64,000 bases of DNA from G963663315 sp963663315 (GCA_963663315.1 OY760176.1:1426001-1490000); one strand, 5' to 3'. Positions 8,832 through 18,922 are shown, numbered from the stretch's first letter. Numbers and translations are program-made. The notes: a model not told the origin generated them from the letters alone.

Positions 8832-10265
8832 ATGACCGAAAAACATCTTACTGATCAAAAATTTGATGATTTCAATTTGGATGACACCCTGAAAAAGGGA
8901 GTCGCAGATGCCGGGTTTGAATTTTGCACGCCAATACAGGCGAGCGCCTTGCCAGTTGCCCTTGAGGGACGCGATGTCGCAGGTCAGGCCCAGACCGGGA
9001 CCGGAAAAACCATTGCTTTCCTGCTTGCCTGCTGCAACCACCTTTTGATCACGCCCGTGTCTGAAAACAAAAAGCCCGGGGAAATACGTGCGCTGATACT
9101 GGCGCCCACAAGAGAACTTGCTATCCAGATATACAAGGACGCGGAAACGTTGGCACAACATTCCGGTCTGACGCTTGGGCTGATATATGGAGGAACAGGT
9201 TATGAAGAACAGAAACAGGTTCTGGCAAAGGGTGTCGATATTCTGATCGGCACGCCGGGACGGCTGATTGATTTCTACAAGCAGAAGCTGTTTGGCCTCA
9301 ATGCTGTCCAGGTAGCTGTACTCGACGAGGCAGACCGCATGTTTGATCTTGGGTTTATCAAGGATATCCGATTCCTGCTACGACGAATGCCCAAACCGGA
9401 AGATCGACTCAATATGCTGTTTTCAGCAACCCTCTCCTTTCGGGTAATGGAATTGGCTTATGAGCATATGAATGACCCTGAAGAAATCAAGGTCAATGCC
9501 GATGTGCGAATCGCAAACAAGATAGAAGAGTATTCCTACTACCCATCGGATGATGAAAAGCCAAAACTTCTGGTTAACCTGCTCAATCGTGATAACCCCG
9601 AGCGTGTTCTGGTTTTCATAAATACACGCCATGGTGTTGAGCGTGTAGCGAATACGCTGACTGCCAACAATATAAGCGCTGCCGCATTATCGGGAGATGT
9701 CCAGCAATTCAAACGGGAAAAACTTCTGGAGGGCTTTAAAACCGGAAAATACAAGGTTCTGGTAGCAACAGATGTGGCTGCCCGCGGTTTACACATCCCC
9801 GAAGTCAGCCATGTGTACAATTATGATTTGCCCCAGGATGCCGATGACTATGTCCATCGAATTGGCCGAACCGCCCGAGCCGGGAATAGTGGCAAGGCGA
9901 TCAGTTTTCTGTGCGAAAAATATACCTATTCAATTCTGGATATCGAATCCTACATCGGACACAGCATCCCGAAAAGACAGATAGAGCCGTGGATGATTGA
10001 AGATGTGGAAATTAGCGTGAGGAAGCCCAGAGAACGGGAACCGACGACAAAACGAAAATCGGACAAAGCCTCAAAAGATAATGCGGCGAAACCCGTGAAA
10101 ATGAAATCCTCGAAAAAACAGCCTCTGGAAATGGGTTCACCTGACATCCCCGAACTACCAAATCCGGAACCACGAATACCTGATTCACAAAAACCTGATC
10201 CTTCACCTGTGCTTCCGAATAATCGGATCAGTCGGAGATTTGGTGAGATTCCAATGATTGGTTGA
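8832..10265 (+). CDS. rhlB: DEAD-box RNA helicase RhlB
   Basis: ATP-dependent RNA helicase, in enterobacteria a component of the RNA degradosome. Motifs in order are AQTGTGKT (Walker A), PTRELA, TPGRL, DEADRMFD, SAT, and HRIGRTARAG. The chosen ATG gives MTEKHLTDQKFDDF, which aligns with the RhlB N-terminus; a longer frame from 8748 would add 28 unrelated residues. The protein is about 477 residues and has a lysine-rich and then proline-rich low-complexity tail after about residue 395, typical of RhlB. Divergent from trxA. Confidence 0.93.
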   Translation: MTEKHLTDQKFDDFNLDDTLKKGVADAGFEFCTPIQASALPVALEGRDVAGQAQTGTGKTIAFLLACCNHLLITPVSENKKPGEIRALILAPTRELAIQIYKDAETLAQHSGLTLGLIYGGTGYEEQKQVLAKGVDILIGTPGRLIDFYKQKLFGLNAVQVAVLDEADRMFDLGFIKDIRFLLRRMPKPEDRLNMLFSATLSFRVMELAYEHMNDPEEIKVNADVRIANKIEEYSYYPSDDEKPKLLVNLLNRDNPERVLVFINTRHGVERVANTLTANNISAAALSGDVQQFKREKLLEGFKTGKYKVLVATDVAARGLHIPEVSHVYNYDLPQDADDYVHRIGRTARAGNSGKAISFLCEKYTYSILDIESYIGHSIPKRQIEPWMIEDVEISVRKPREREPTTKRKSDKASKDNAAKPVKMKSSKKQPLEMGSPDIPELPNPEPRIPDSQKPDPSPVLPNNRISRRFGEIPMIG

Positions 10266-10297
10266 GGTACGGGTTGGTCGGGTACCGCAATCCTGGG

Positions 10298-11464
10298 TCA
10301 GAATTGTCTTGCTGCTTGAAACTCGACCTGGGTATCTTCACTTTCACCCTGGGAGCCTTGTGAACTTTGATCGCGCAGTCGTAGACCGAATCGGGTACTT
10401 GGCCAGGGACTCCAGCTATAACCGATATGGATGGTATCCAGTGTATCAACGCGTGATCCACTGTCAGCCTCCGAAGTGGAATAATGACCCAGAACAACGT
10501 GGAAGGTTGAATTATCGTTCAGGCTGTAATACAGGCTGGGTCGGATTCCATACGATGTGCCGGTCTGATCATATTCATCCGGGGTGACATCATTGGGTGT
10601 AACCAGGATATCGTTATCGAATTTTTGCAGTAAATAGCTGTTTATCCCCTTGCCGAAAGTCACTGACAGGGCAGAAAACAGGTCTCCGATCTGCCAGCCT
10701 CCCTCAAGGTTCAAGCCCCAGTTCATCACATCGCTGCCATCGAATTTCTGGCCACTTGCGTTCACATCCAGCTTGTTACCCATCGCGGTCACTCGATATT
10801 CCCCTCTGGCATTGTCAACAGACCCTCCACGCCAGGACAGGATGATACTCGGTGATCTTTCGAACAGGTTGCCGGATGATTCGTCATCCGTGGAGTAAAT
10901 TGACGTTCGTGGTGACTCTTCCAGTGCAATTGAAAATCCGTTGGGAGATATCCATTTGATCTGGCTGGTCACATTGCGGCCATCCTGGTCAATCGATCCA
11001 TCAAGGCCTTTATCCATGCCGATCAAATCCTGAAAATTTGCCCAATCGCTACCCACTGTCAATGAGCCTGCCCCGGAATTCCAGGATGTATTCAGCCGTT
11101 TGATTTGACCTTGAGATTGATAGTTTGTAATCAGACCATCCAGAGTATCCGGATTGTCAGAGTCGGCAAATACACCCGGCGCCACCTCTATTTCCAGATT
11201 GGTTTCCAGGCTGGATTGATTGTCCTTACCATAATTGAGCACGGACCGGTTGCGTAATCTCAAACCAGGAGAAAACAGGTCTTCGCCGGCGGCTACAGAA
11301 AATCCGGGTTCATCCATGTTGGACGAGAGTTCGTCGGACGCGGCCTCGGCATAAGCATTTAACGGGAATACAGAAACCAGAAACAGTGAGCACATAAGAC
11401 CCGCGACCCGCATCTTCAGCTTTTGGCAGAGGCGGGTGGGTGATGATGATGTGTCGATATTCAC
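10298..11464 (-). CDS. Outer-membrane porin-like beta-barrel protein
   Basis: I do not recognise the exact family. The frame starts at a GTG; an ATG at 11411-11413 would start directly at a clear signal peptide (MRVAGLMCSLFLVSV ... NAYA). The mature part, about 345 residues, has alternating strand-turn composition rich in Ser, Gly, Asn and aromatic residues and ends in Phe (EFQAARQF), as outer-membrane barrels do. Phrases such as WANFQDLIGMD resemble DcaP-like porins. It stands alone, between rhlB and a divergent YHS gene. Inference: passive uptake of a small solute. Confidence 0.6.
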   Translation of the reverse strand: MNIDTSSSPTRLCQKLKMRVAGLMCSLFLVSVFPLNAYAEAASDELSSNMDEPGFSVAAGEDLFSPGLRLRNRSVLNYGKDNQSSLETNLEIEVAPGVFADSDNPDTLDGLITNYQSQGQIKRLNTSWNSGAGSLTVGSDWANFQDLIGMDKGLDGSIDQDGRNVTSQIKWISPNGFSIALEESPRTSIYSTDDESSGNLFERSPSIILSWRGGSVDNARGEYRVTAMGNKLDVNASGQKFDGSDVMNWGLNLEGGWQIGDLFSALSVTFGKGINSYLLQKFDNDILVTPNDVTPDEYDQTGTSYGIRPSLYYSLNDNSTFHVVLGHYSTSEADSGSRVDTLDTIHIGYSWSPWPSTRFGLRLRDQSSQGSQGESEDTQVEFQAARQF

Positions 11465-11687
11465 AAAAGCAAACTCACTGAAACAGATTAAAAATGAACA
11501 GGTTAAAGATAACTGCTAAAACCCATTATAACCCCTGACAATACATTGTACTACAGAATAATATCATAAATTCTCGCATAAAGTTAAAATTCTACCGCAC
11601 ATCCTGAACTTTTATTGTCAAGACGAGTCCTATCCAGCGTAAAATACACAGAATTTCATCTTTCACCCAAACACCTGTCATTTACTT

Positions 11688-12140
11688 ATGAACACTTTAT
11701 ACAAGCGCATTCTGATTTTCATATCCCTGATTCTGTTTTCAGCCGCATCCCATGCCGCCAAGGACGAAATCTATACTTCGTTTCTGAGCAAAGCCGGCGC
11801 TGGCGGCTACGATGTCGTTGCCTACTTCACCGACTCAAAACCGGTGAAAGGAGACAAACAGTATAAAACCAAATACAAGAAAGTAAATTGGTATTTTGAC
11901 TCTGCCGGGAATTTCGATTTGTTCAAGAATAATCCGGACAAATATTTGCCACAGTATGGTGGTTATTGCGCATGGGCCGTGGCTGAAGGAAATCTATACG
12001 CCGGAGACCCGTTGCTGTGGTCCGTACACAACGACAAACTCTACCTGAATTATGACGACGATGTACAGAAAAAATGGGTCGCAGACAAGGAAAAGTTTAT
12101 CGTAGAAGGCGACATGAACTGGCCTGACATTCTGAACTGA
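11688..12140 (+). CDS. Secreted YHS domain-containing protein
   Basis: The 150-residue protein begins with a signal peptide (about residues 1-23, ending SHAA) and then holds a YHS-type domain: GYDVVAYF, the conserved WYFDSAGNFDLFKNNPDKYLP segment broken here into motif and helix, and YGGYCAWAV. Proteins of this type are small periplasmic proteins often linked to metal or copper handling, though their function is mostly unproven. The gene is divergent from the porin-like gene and convergent with argE. Confidence 0.8.
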   Translation: MNTLYKRILIFISLILFSAASHAAKDEIYTSFLSKAGAGGYDVVAYFTDSKPVKGDKQYKTKYKKVNWYFDSAGNFDLFKNNPDKYLPQYGGYCAWAVAEGNLYAGDPLLWSVHNDKLYLNYDDDVQKKWVADKEKFIVEGDMNWPDILN

Positions 12141-12149
12141 TCGTCTGAC

Positions 12150-12185
12150 GGCCCTGATTTTCGGCCCACCGGCCGGCTCAGGGCC
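12150..12185. terminator. Hairpin between convergent genes (possible bidirectional terminator)
   Basis: GGCCCTGA at 12150-12157 pairs with TCAGGGCC at 12178-12185, and the 20-base loop holds further GGCC pairs. It sits between the convergent YHS and argE genes, where a shared terminator is expected. Neither side has a clear T run, so intrinsic termination is not certain. Confidence 0.35.
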
Positions 12186-12234
12186 ACCAGGCCTGTTGAG
12201 TCCCGTTCAACGGTTTCGTAAATCCGTCGGGAAG

Positions 12235-13392
12235 TTATCCAGACAGGTCATCAAGCAGCCTTGCCAGAAACAGGTCACACCTTTCGAGTTCGGATTTCAT
12301 TACAAACTCATCCGGTTTGTGTCCCTGCTGCATTGACCCGGGACCACACACCACAGTCGGGATACCCAGACGTGTCCGGAACAGCCCCCCTTCGGTTCCA
12401 AAATCAATTTTTATCGGTGCCGCGCTTCCCGTTTCCAGCAGGGATTGCACATAACCGACCACTTCCTCTGCCGGACTGGTATCCAGCGCCGGATACTCAT
12501 TGAAAATCTCGATCTCAATGTCCACCTGGGGGAAATCGTCCGCGTATCCGGCTTTTACCTGATCCGAGTGATTGCGTATTTTCGCCATGATTTCCATCGG
12601 GTCGTCCGATTTCAGATTTCGGATTTCGAACCTGAACTCACACATATTCGGAATAATATTAAGCGCAGTTCCTCCGTTAATGGTCCCTACGTGCAAAGTC
12701 GTCCAGGGAACGCCAAACTGGTCATCATGCTCATGCTCCAATTTCACCTGAGCCTGCAAATCCCGAATGCCATTGATCATCTCGGCAGCCAGATAGATGG
12801 CATTTAATCCACTGCTGGCCAGCGCCGAATGCGCTTCCACGCCATGACAACGACATATCGCACCGACTTTTCCTTTATGCGCAACCGCCACCTGCAACGA
12901 GGTCGGCTCCCCGATAATACAAAATCCGGGACGTTCCGGCGCTGATTCCAGCATATCGATCATACGCCGAACCCCGACGCAACCAATCTCCTCATCATAA
13001 GAAAAAGCAAGGTGAACCGGATGTTTCAGGTCACGCTTTACCGCCTCGGGGACCATCACCAGCACAGAGGCGATAAAGCCTTTCATATCGGTGCTGCCAC
13101 GACCATAAAATCGCCCATCCTCAAAGCACATCCTGAACGGCTCCCTGGTCCAGTCCTGCCCGTCCACAGGCACAACATCGGTATGCCCGGACAACATCAC
13201 CCCGCCCTCTTTCCCCGGGCCAAAAACGGCATACAGGTTCGCCTTGGTGCATTCATCATTATGCGTCAACACACTCTCTATGCCCAGATCATCCAGATAC
13301 GACCGAATGAACCCGATCATCGCCAGATTACTGTCCCGACTCACCGTCGGAAACGCAATCAGACTATCCAGCAGACTTTCAGTACGAGTCAT
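12235..13392 (-). CDS. argE: Acetylornithine deacetylase (M20 family)
   Basis: Hydrolyses N-acetylornithine to ornithine in arginine synthesis. The 385-residue protein shows M20 metallopeptidase motifs: SGHTDVVPVDGQDW (metal-binding His and catalytic Asp), STDMKG, and SYDEEIGC with the catalytic Glu pair, followed by GEPTS and, near the end, a C-terminal GPGSMQQGHKPDE with the last metal-binding His. Length and these motifs match ArgE better than DapE. The gene stands alone, without other arg genes. Confidence 0.9.
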   Translation of the reverse strand: MTRTESLLDSLIAFPTVSRDSNLAMIGFIRSYLDDLGIESVLTHNDECTKANLYAVFGPGKEGGVMLSGHTDVVPVDGQDWTREPFRMCFEDGRFYGRGSTDMKGFIASVLVMVPEAVKRDLKHPVHLAFSYDEEIGCVGVRRMIDMLESAPERPGFCIIGEPTSLQVAVAHKGKVGAICRCHGVEAHSALASSGLNAIYLAAEMINGIRDLQAQVKLEHEHDDQFGVPWTTLHVGTINGGTALNIIPNMCEFRFEIRNLKSDDPMEIMAKIRNHSDQVKAGYADDFPQVDIEIEIFNEYPALDTSPAEEVVGYVQSLLETGSAAPIKIDFGTEGGLFRTRLGIPTVVCGPGSMQQGHKPDEFVMKSELERCDLFLARLLDDLSG

Positions 13393-13508
13393 TTACAATT
13401 ATTCTCTGCAAACCCGCATTGCCTCTCAATAAATCCGACATTTTAACATCACTTTCCAGATTCCAGAGACAATCAACTCCCGCGTACGAACAACCATTTC
13501 CGGCGTAG

Positions 13509-13530
13509 GGACAACCCCCCGTGGTTGTCC
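13509..13530. repeat. 22-bp palindromic repeat, copy 1
   Basis: Perfect 8-base arms GGACAACC and GGTTGTCC enclose CCCCGT. The same element occurs at 19387, 20877, 27249 and 27310. All lie between genes or at gene ends. It resembles REP-type palindromes that form hairpins in transcripts. Confidence 0.85.
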
Positions 13531-13722
13531 GCACCGTTATTTCCTGCGTACAGAAAACCTGTTCATGAACCGGATCAACGGGTAATATCCGGTCATATCG
13601 GTATCACTCCCGGAAATGACCAATGAACACGAGCGAGGGTTCATCCCGAATGACCCAATCCTTCCCGGATTCACTTTGGGTCGAGACAGCAGCACGCACC
13701 GATCCCAACCCACCACCGGAAG
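13511..13722 (+). repeat. 212-bp direct repeat, copy A (duplicated 5' end of FAD oxidoreductase)
   Basis: Ungapped match to 19389-19600 with about 12 mismatches by eye (roughly 94% identity). It contains the upstream region and the first 33 or so codons of the oxidoreductase that is intact at 19501: an ATG at 13623 reads MNTSEGSSRMTQSF and so on, then leaves the homology at 13723 and stops soon after. It is in the same orientation as copy B, so the pair brackets a 5.88-kb unit. Confidence 0.9.
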
Positions 13723-13748
13723 CGGTACAGGCATCCTGTTTCTGATCG
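13623..13748 (+). pseudogene. 5' fragment of FAD oxidoreductase duplicate
   Basis: The first 33-34 codons match the intact oxidoreductase at 19501 (MNTS, then SRMTQSFPDSLW and onwards), after which homology stops at 13722 and the frame ends at a TGA after about eight unrelated codons. It lacks the FAD-binding GxGxxG motif and cannot be functional. It lies within direct repeat copy A. Confidence 0.75.
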
Positions 13749-14008
13749 CCTGCGAAAAGCGATACGGAAGGAGAAAGACGAGCACCCGCAAAATCAAACC
13801 GGGCGCCGGCGTTCAGTTGGGCATGGTTGCTGCTCATGTTGAGGGTGCCGCTCAACGCGCTGTTCACAACCGGATTCTCAACCACCGAACCGACCTGATA
13901 ATCCCCGTGCAGTACATTCAGATTGGCAAAATACTGTTCCCCCTGCCAACCTCCGTTCACAGAATAAAGTTCTCCGCCCAATGCCGTATTGGAATCATTT
14001 GTCGTATC
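13730..14008 (-). pseudogene. Fragment of an outer-membrane/autotransporter beta-barrel
   Basis: This minus-strand stretch of about 93 codons reads like barrel strands (GGELYSVNGGWQGEQYF, GSVVENPVVNSALSG, ARFDFAGARLSPSVSLFAG). It has no start of its own. At its 3' side it runs straight into the direct repeat, so the barrel end is missing. At its 5' side it joins a GC-rich sequence where the frame becomes non-coding in character. It is not a copy of the barrel of the giant gene upstream. Probably a remnant left by rearrangement. Confidence 0.5.
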
Positions 14009-14204
14009 GCTGTGTGCGGAGGCGCTCAGTGAGGGCATCCCAGCGCTCCTCATCCCGACCGCTGAGCGTGAGGAGCCAGTACATGCTGTCGAGCACGGTG
14101 TAGACGTCCGGCGCCTGCGGGTGGTTCTCAAGGTAAATCCCGCCTTGCGCTTGAGTCGGCGGGGAGGTTTCGTCCAGGCTCCCGCCCGGTGCGCGGCACG
14201 CCAC
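13995..14204 (-). CDS. Small hypothetical protein downstream of the giant surface gene
   Basis: A GTG-started frame of 69 codons lies 27 bases after the giant gene on the same strand and ends in RTQRYDK. The second half (DVYTVLDSMYWLLTLSG, then an Arg/Glu-rich helix) has normal protein-like composition, but I do not recognise it. It may be the tail of a larger broken gene. No clear ribosome binding site is seen. Confidence 0.3.
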   Translation of the reverse strand: MACRAPGGSLDETSPPTQAQGGIYLENHPQAPDVYTVLDSMYWLLTLSGRDEERWDALTERLRTQRYDK

Positions 14205-14231
14205 ATGCAGCGCCGCGCGCGTCCTCAGCCC

Positions 14232-17200
14232 CTACCAGCTGACTTTCAGCTCGACCCGTACTTCGGCGCTGTCGCCGGTGTTGCGCACCGACATGTCGAT
14301 CTCGTGCGAAGCGCCTGCTGCCTTCTGGCCCACCCTCCATGTGTCGGAGCCGAGTGCGAGGTACGGCGACATCCCGCTTCGCTTCCAGCCGGTTTCCAGC
14401 TGGAGCTGCGATTCGGACGACTCGGTCCCGAGCAGGTTCGATTCCGGCGCTGCCCGTGTCAGTCCGGCGTAGAACCCCCTGCGGGGCTCGAACATCAGAT
14501 CACCCGCCGCGTCCCACCCGCCCTCGATGAGGGTCAGGTTCACATGCCCTTTGAACGCGCCGTGTTGGACCCGCAGCCCCACCGATGGACGAAGCTCCGT
14601 CTGCGTCTCGTAGTCATCCCGCTCGTGTGCGAGCGCGAGCCCGAGCGTGGGCTGGACCGGCCCCTCGGGGTTGAACGTCCAGTCGCTGTATCCGGACAGT
14701 GACAGGTTCGGCGCCTTCGCGCCCACCACATGCCCGTACTGGACTTTGGTGTACCCCGACTTCGTGACGCTCCAGAATCCCTTCACGCCGGCATTGACCT
14801 GCAGGTACTGCGCGACCCGGTGTTCCCGGTCGACGCCTGCGGCCAGCATCGTGTGGTTGATGTCGATGCCGGCGTAGTGGGCGTCGCTTTCGGTGTCGTG
14901 CATCTTGAGCGTGCCCGTCCCTTTCCCCAGCGTCGCCCATGCCAGCCATTCGCGGTGCATCCATGCAGCGTAGGGGTGCGCTGTCGTGAGGTCCGATTCC
15001 ACCGTCGTCGCTTCGTACTCGCCGTCGCCTTCGGAGTGCGTGACGCCCAGGCCGAAGAGCCAGTCTCCGCGCTTCACGTCCGCGGCGATGGTGTAGCTGT
15101 CGACGTTGCCTTCGGCCTCTGCGACTTCGAAGCCGCGGCTGGACGCTGAAGACCACAGACCGATCCCGTCCTTCGTCATGTTGAACGTCGGCAGGTCGTC
15201 GTCGCCGCGCGGCGACATCTGGGATGCATCGCCCCGCTCCACGCTACGCATTCGCTCGGTCAGCGACTCGACCACATGTCGGCTCACCTCCCGGCCCATC
15301 CCGGAGATGTACGCCTTCGGCAGCGCCCCTTCGTTGGTGATGGTGACTTCGAAAACCTGCCCCGAAGTGAACACATCGGGAATGCCCGTGCTGAACTCCG
15401 TATGCGAAGCGATGGGGTCCCCTGCGATGTTCCTGAACACCAGCTTGAACTTCTCGTTGCTGTCGTTAATCGTATCGCTTGTCGTTTGCACGGTCACAGT
15501 CTTGGTGTTGTCGCCAGGACCGAACCTCAGCCGCCGGAACGCCACCGCAGTGTAATCGGTGCCGGGAGTGGCGCCGCCGACAATTGGTTCGGTGCCCCAC
15601 TCAATGATACGTACACCGCCCAACCGATGGTGCATTACCAGTACCATTTCGACCGCGTTGCCTTCAACGACCTCAATGTCTTGATACGGAGAGAAGTCGA
15701 TGTATGCGTCGTTGTCGTTCGTCACCTCGACTGTCGCCGGGTTTGTCGCATCGTTTCGATCATAGTTCGCATCCCAACGTATCCCTACCGAAATGATGCT
15801 AGGCAATTCTGCAATGTCGTCATCTACCGTTTCCAGAGTAAGGATGACTTCACTCACGTCCGGCTCGAGGGTTATCTCATCGATCGCGTCCGACGCAGGT
15901 TCCAGCATTGCGCCGGTTTCCCCCACGTTCAGTTTGACCACCAGCTGGTTTCTCACCCGTCCTATCCGTGAGATCCGGAATCGAAGGTTGCTGCCCTCTC
16001 CGACACTCGCCGGTCCGACGCGGTGGACGCTTATCGTTGGTTTATGCTCCGAGGTGTCGTCCGCCACGACGATCGCGACCGTATCGCGTGAGTGGTTTAT
16101 CGTATAGAACTCATTGAGGATCAATCCGTCATTCAACTCGACGGTGATTGTACTTGAGTCCTCTTTGTCGCGGTCGTTGTATGTAGGCACTCTAGCGGTG
16201 ACGGACTGTGCTCCCGTCGGAATGACTGCTGTGCCCTCTTTGGCGTTGTTGGTCATGTTCCCCGTTTCGGAGACGTAGAAAGTGACATCCAGAGGATACC
16301 TCGTTGTTCCCGTCCGAGTTATTCGGAATAGAGCCTCCCCACCTTCAATGGTCTGCTGACTGATTGAAGACAGTGACACTGTGGGAGGTCTCGAAGAACT
16401 GTCGTTGTCCTCCACGGTCAGCTTGATTCTATTGGCCGTCGGGACCGTCAAGTAGTTGTTCTGGTAGTTGTGCACAAGGTCAACCTCGAGTGTTGCATCG
16501 TCCAGATCGTAGGGATCATCGCCTATCCTGATGGTGAACGATGTGCTGATGGCGTTGCGCGGGAACGTGATCGTTCGTTCCTGGTATGCCTCTCCGGGCC
16601 ACCCTGTGAGCAGCGCCTGGGTGATATACACGGGCAATTCGAGTGGCGCGGTCGAATCGCGTCTGAGCGTGATCGTCACCGTCTGTCCTTCGCGCACTGG
16701 TCCCGTCGGTCCGTACATGCCCACCACTGGGACATCGTCGTCCCACACGTTGACGTAGTTGGTCCTGCCCGCTGGCTCAATGACATTTCCATCTTCATTC
16801 GTCCTGGTCGCTCCGACGATGTACCCGGACCCGGACAGTACCGAGGCCCGCATCCGACCGTTGGCCTGGTCGATCGCGTTTTGCGGGACCGTCACGTCAA
16901 CCACGGTTGACCGTGCGTTCAGCAGCATCGTGATCGATCTCGTCTCGCTCGACCTTGGGAACATGTCTCCTTCATAGTCGATGCGCACTCTCACGTTTGT
17001 TTCCGGCAGTGCGCCGTCTCCAGCGCGTGTGAGGAAGAAGTGGTGCGTCTGCCCTTCGAGAATTCCTCTGGCTACGACGTCACTGCCACTGATTGTCACG
17101 GTCGGAGGGTCGTTGTCGGTCACCAGCACCTGGATCTCTCGCTCGCCCCCGGTGCTGCCCACGGTGCGCCCCCCGATCATGCCCATCGCAACGGTGACGA

Positions 17201-18548
17201 CGCTCGGAAGCTCATTGACGGTGTCGTTGTGGGTCCTGACGCGGAATGATGCATACGTCGAGTTCGCCCGGATCGTGACGCTGGTCAGCGGCGGGTCTTC
17301 GGCCGTCACCATGTCTTGCGTTTCGTTGACGTCGACCGGAACGACCAGCGCTTGTGATGTGCGTCCGGTTCGGGTCACCCGGAAGTTGAGCGTCGTCCCC
17401 TCCACCACCTGGGCCGCACTGGGGCTGGTCTTGGTGAGCCGGACAATGGTGTCCTCGTCGTCTTCGACCGTGACTGTCTTCGTGGCCGGTGTTCCGGTCC
17501 GGTATCCGCTCGACCCGACGATCGTTGCTCTCACCGTGGCGTCCTCGCCGGGCGTCGTGTTGTCCTGGGTGTCGACGCTCGCCGTTCCCTGTGTGCTCCA
17601 CGCCGGGATGGTCACGTTCATCGCGGTAAACGTCCCTGCGCCGATGACACCGGAGCGGCTTGCCCTGAGCTGCATCGAGACCGTGAGCGGTGTGCTCACG
17701 GCCGCGTTCCGGTGCACCTCGAATGAAGCGGGCTGCCCTTCGATGATGGTCTCGTCTGCGTCCATGAAGCTCACGACCGGGAGCTGCGCGCTCGAGGCCG
17801 TGACGTTGACCGTCGTATACCCGTTGCCGATGTCCGAGGCGTACTCCTCGCCCGGCAGCACGGCGACGAAGACCTTGCCCGCGCCCGCGGTGCTCTTCGT
17901 CGCGAGCGACAGCGTTGCCGTGCTCTGCCCCGATCTGAACTGCACGGTGCTGGTCGCCCGCGCAGCGTCGGTCAGCACTGCGCCCTCTTGTGAGACATCG
18001 AGGCTGACGGTGCTGGCCGTCCTCGTGATTCCGTTGCGTGAAAGCCGGAACACCGCGGGCCGCCCGGCCTGCACGCTCGTTGTGCTTGCCTGAATGCTGA
18101 CGCTCGGGACGTCGTCGTCGCGCACGTTGGTGCTGAGTCGGGTGGGCGAGCCCAGCCGGTACCCGCTTCCACTGCGTATTGAGAACGTCAGCGAGCCGTC
18201 GGCTTCGTCGATCTGATCGTCGATGGTATCGAGATCGATGTAAGCCAGATCTGCCCACGCATCAAAGTGCAACGTCTTGTTTCCCACGTCTGCAGGCAAC
18301 AGCACGTTGCCTCGCTGGGAAACGTTCACCTGCACGTCGAGCGGTGCGTCGATGCGATGCTGGCTGCGCACCACCTCGAACGTCACGAGGTCTCCCTCGC
18401 GGTGGTCTCCCATTCCGAAGCCTTCATGCGCCGTCACGATCGGCGGTTGCATCGAGTCGATCTGGGCTTCGGCGCTTGTCGCCATTGCGCTCAGCCCGAC
18501 GACGACGGACATCATCGCTGCTTGCAGCTTGTGGGATATCTTGTTCAT
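14232..18548 (-). CDS. Giant Calx-beta-like repeat surface protein with C-terminal beta-barrel
   Basis: The 1438-residue protein starts MNKISHKLQAAMMS with a signal peptide ending near SAEAQ. The frame is open 14 codons further, but AAGGA sits at the right place for this ATG. About nine repeats of 100-120 residues follow, each with an EG..F.[VL]..R.G segment and ending in V.V.DDD-P-type acidic turns, as in Calx-beta domains that bind calcium. A linker LPKAYISGMGREVSRHVV starts a roughly 365-residue barrel that ends LKVSW. This suggests an autotransporter-like exported adhesin. A close paralogue lies at 30.1-34.3 kb. The gene is visibly more GC-rich than its neighbours and sits inside a repeat-bounded segment, which suggests transfer. 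Confidence 0.8.
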   Translation of the reverse strand: MNKISHKLQAAMMSVVVGLSAMATSAEAQIDSMQPPIVTAHEGFGMGDHREGDLVTFEVVRSQHRIDAPLDVQVNVSQRGNVLLPADVGNKTLHFDAWADLAYIDLDTIDDQIDEADGSLTFSIRSGSGYRLGSPTRLSTNVRDDDVPSVSIQASTTSVQAGRPAVFRLSRNGITRTASTVSLDVSQEGAVLTDAARATSTVQFRSGQSTATLSLATKSTAGAGKVFVAVLPGEEYASDIGNGYTTVNVTASSAQLPVVSFMDADETIIEGQPASFEVHRNAAVSTPLTVSMQLRASRSGVIGAGTFTAMNVTIPAWSTQGTASVDTQDNTTPGEDATVRATIVGSSGYRTGTPATKTVTVEDDEDTIVRLTKTSPSAAQVVEGTTLNFRVTRTGRTSQALVVPVDVNETQDMVTAEDPPLTSVTIRANSTYASFRVRTHNDTVNELPSVVTVAMGMIGGRTVGSTGGEREIQVLVTDNDPPTVTISGSDVVARGILEGQTHHFFLTRAGDGALPETNVRVRIDYEGDMFPRSSETRSITMLLNARSTVVDVTVPQNAIDQANGRMRASVLSGSGYIVGATRTNEDGNVIEPAGRTNYVNVWDDDVPVVGMYGPTGPVREGQTVTITLRRDSTAPLELPVYITQALLTGWPGEAYQERTITFPRNAISTSFTIRIGDDPYDLDDATLEVDLVHNYQNNYLTVPTANRIKLTVEDNDSSSRPPTVSLSSISQQTIEGGEALFRITRTGTTRYPLDVTFYVSETGNMTNNAKEGTAVIPTGAQSVTARVPTYNDRDKEDSSTITVELNDGLILNEFYTINHSRDTVAIVVADDTSEHKPTISVHRVGPASVGEGSNLRFRISRIGRVRNQLVVKLNVGETGAMLEPASDAIDEITLEPDVSEVILTLETVDDDIAELPSIISVGIRWDANYDRNDATNPATVEVTNDNDAYIDFSPYQDIEVVEGNAVEMVLVMHHRLGGVRIIEWGTEPIVGGATPGTDYTAVAFRRLRFGPGDNTKTVTVQTTSDTINDSNEKFKLVFRNIAGDPIASHTEFSTGIPDVFTSGQVFEVTITNEGALPKAYISGMGREVSRHVVESLTERMRSVERGDASQMSPRGDDDLPTFNMTKDGIGLWSSASSRGFEVAEAEGNVDSYTIAADVKRGDWLFGLGVTHSEGDGEYEATTVESDLTTAHPYAAWMHREWLAWATLGKGTGTLKMHDTESDAHYAGIDINHTMLAAGVDREHRVAQYLQVNAGVKGFWSVTKSGYTKVQYGHVVGAKAPNLSLSGYSDWTFNPEGPVQPTLGLALAHERDDYETQTELRPSVGLRVQHGAFKGHVNLTLIEGGWDAAGDLMFEPRRGFYAGLTRAAPESNLLGTESSESQLQLETGWKRSGMSPYLALGSDTWRVGQKAAGASHEIDMSVRNTGDSAEVRVELKVSW

Positions 18549-18922
18549 GTCATCAGTCCTTAATGTTGTTATGTTGCCGCTTTCGATCAACTTTATCGGC
18601 CTTGGTGTGCGAACCTGTCATCGGTTTCAGAATAAGCCGTAATCCCATGCGGGTACGGTACATCCTGGTCTGCACGCTTGGCAGTCATGGAGTTTCCAGA
18701 TTGGCCCAGGGATTCCAACCTGAGAGTCAGTGGAACGGGGTGCGAGTGATCCCGAACTAAGGCATGAAGACCACATCCGGATCACCCTCCCATCATCAGT
18801 AAAGCCCCTTATGTCTCCGAGAGAGGGGGGGAGTGGACTGCGAGACAGCCATTTTAAGATCCTCGGGTTATAGAGTTTGAAGGTATTTGTTAATTTTTTT
18901 ACTTCAGACACCACAAGGCTAA

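Noticed and set aside
14278..18563. Long plus-strand frames opposite the giant gene (for example 370 codons at 16981-18093)
   Set aside because: They are antisense shadows caused by high GC and repeat structure; the minus strand has the signal peptide, repeats and barrel.
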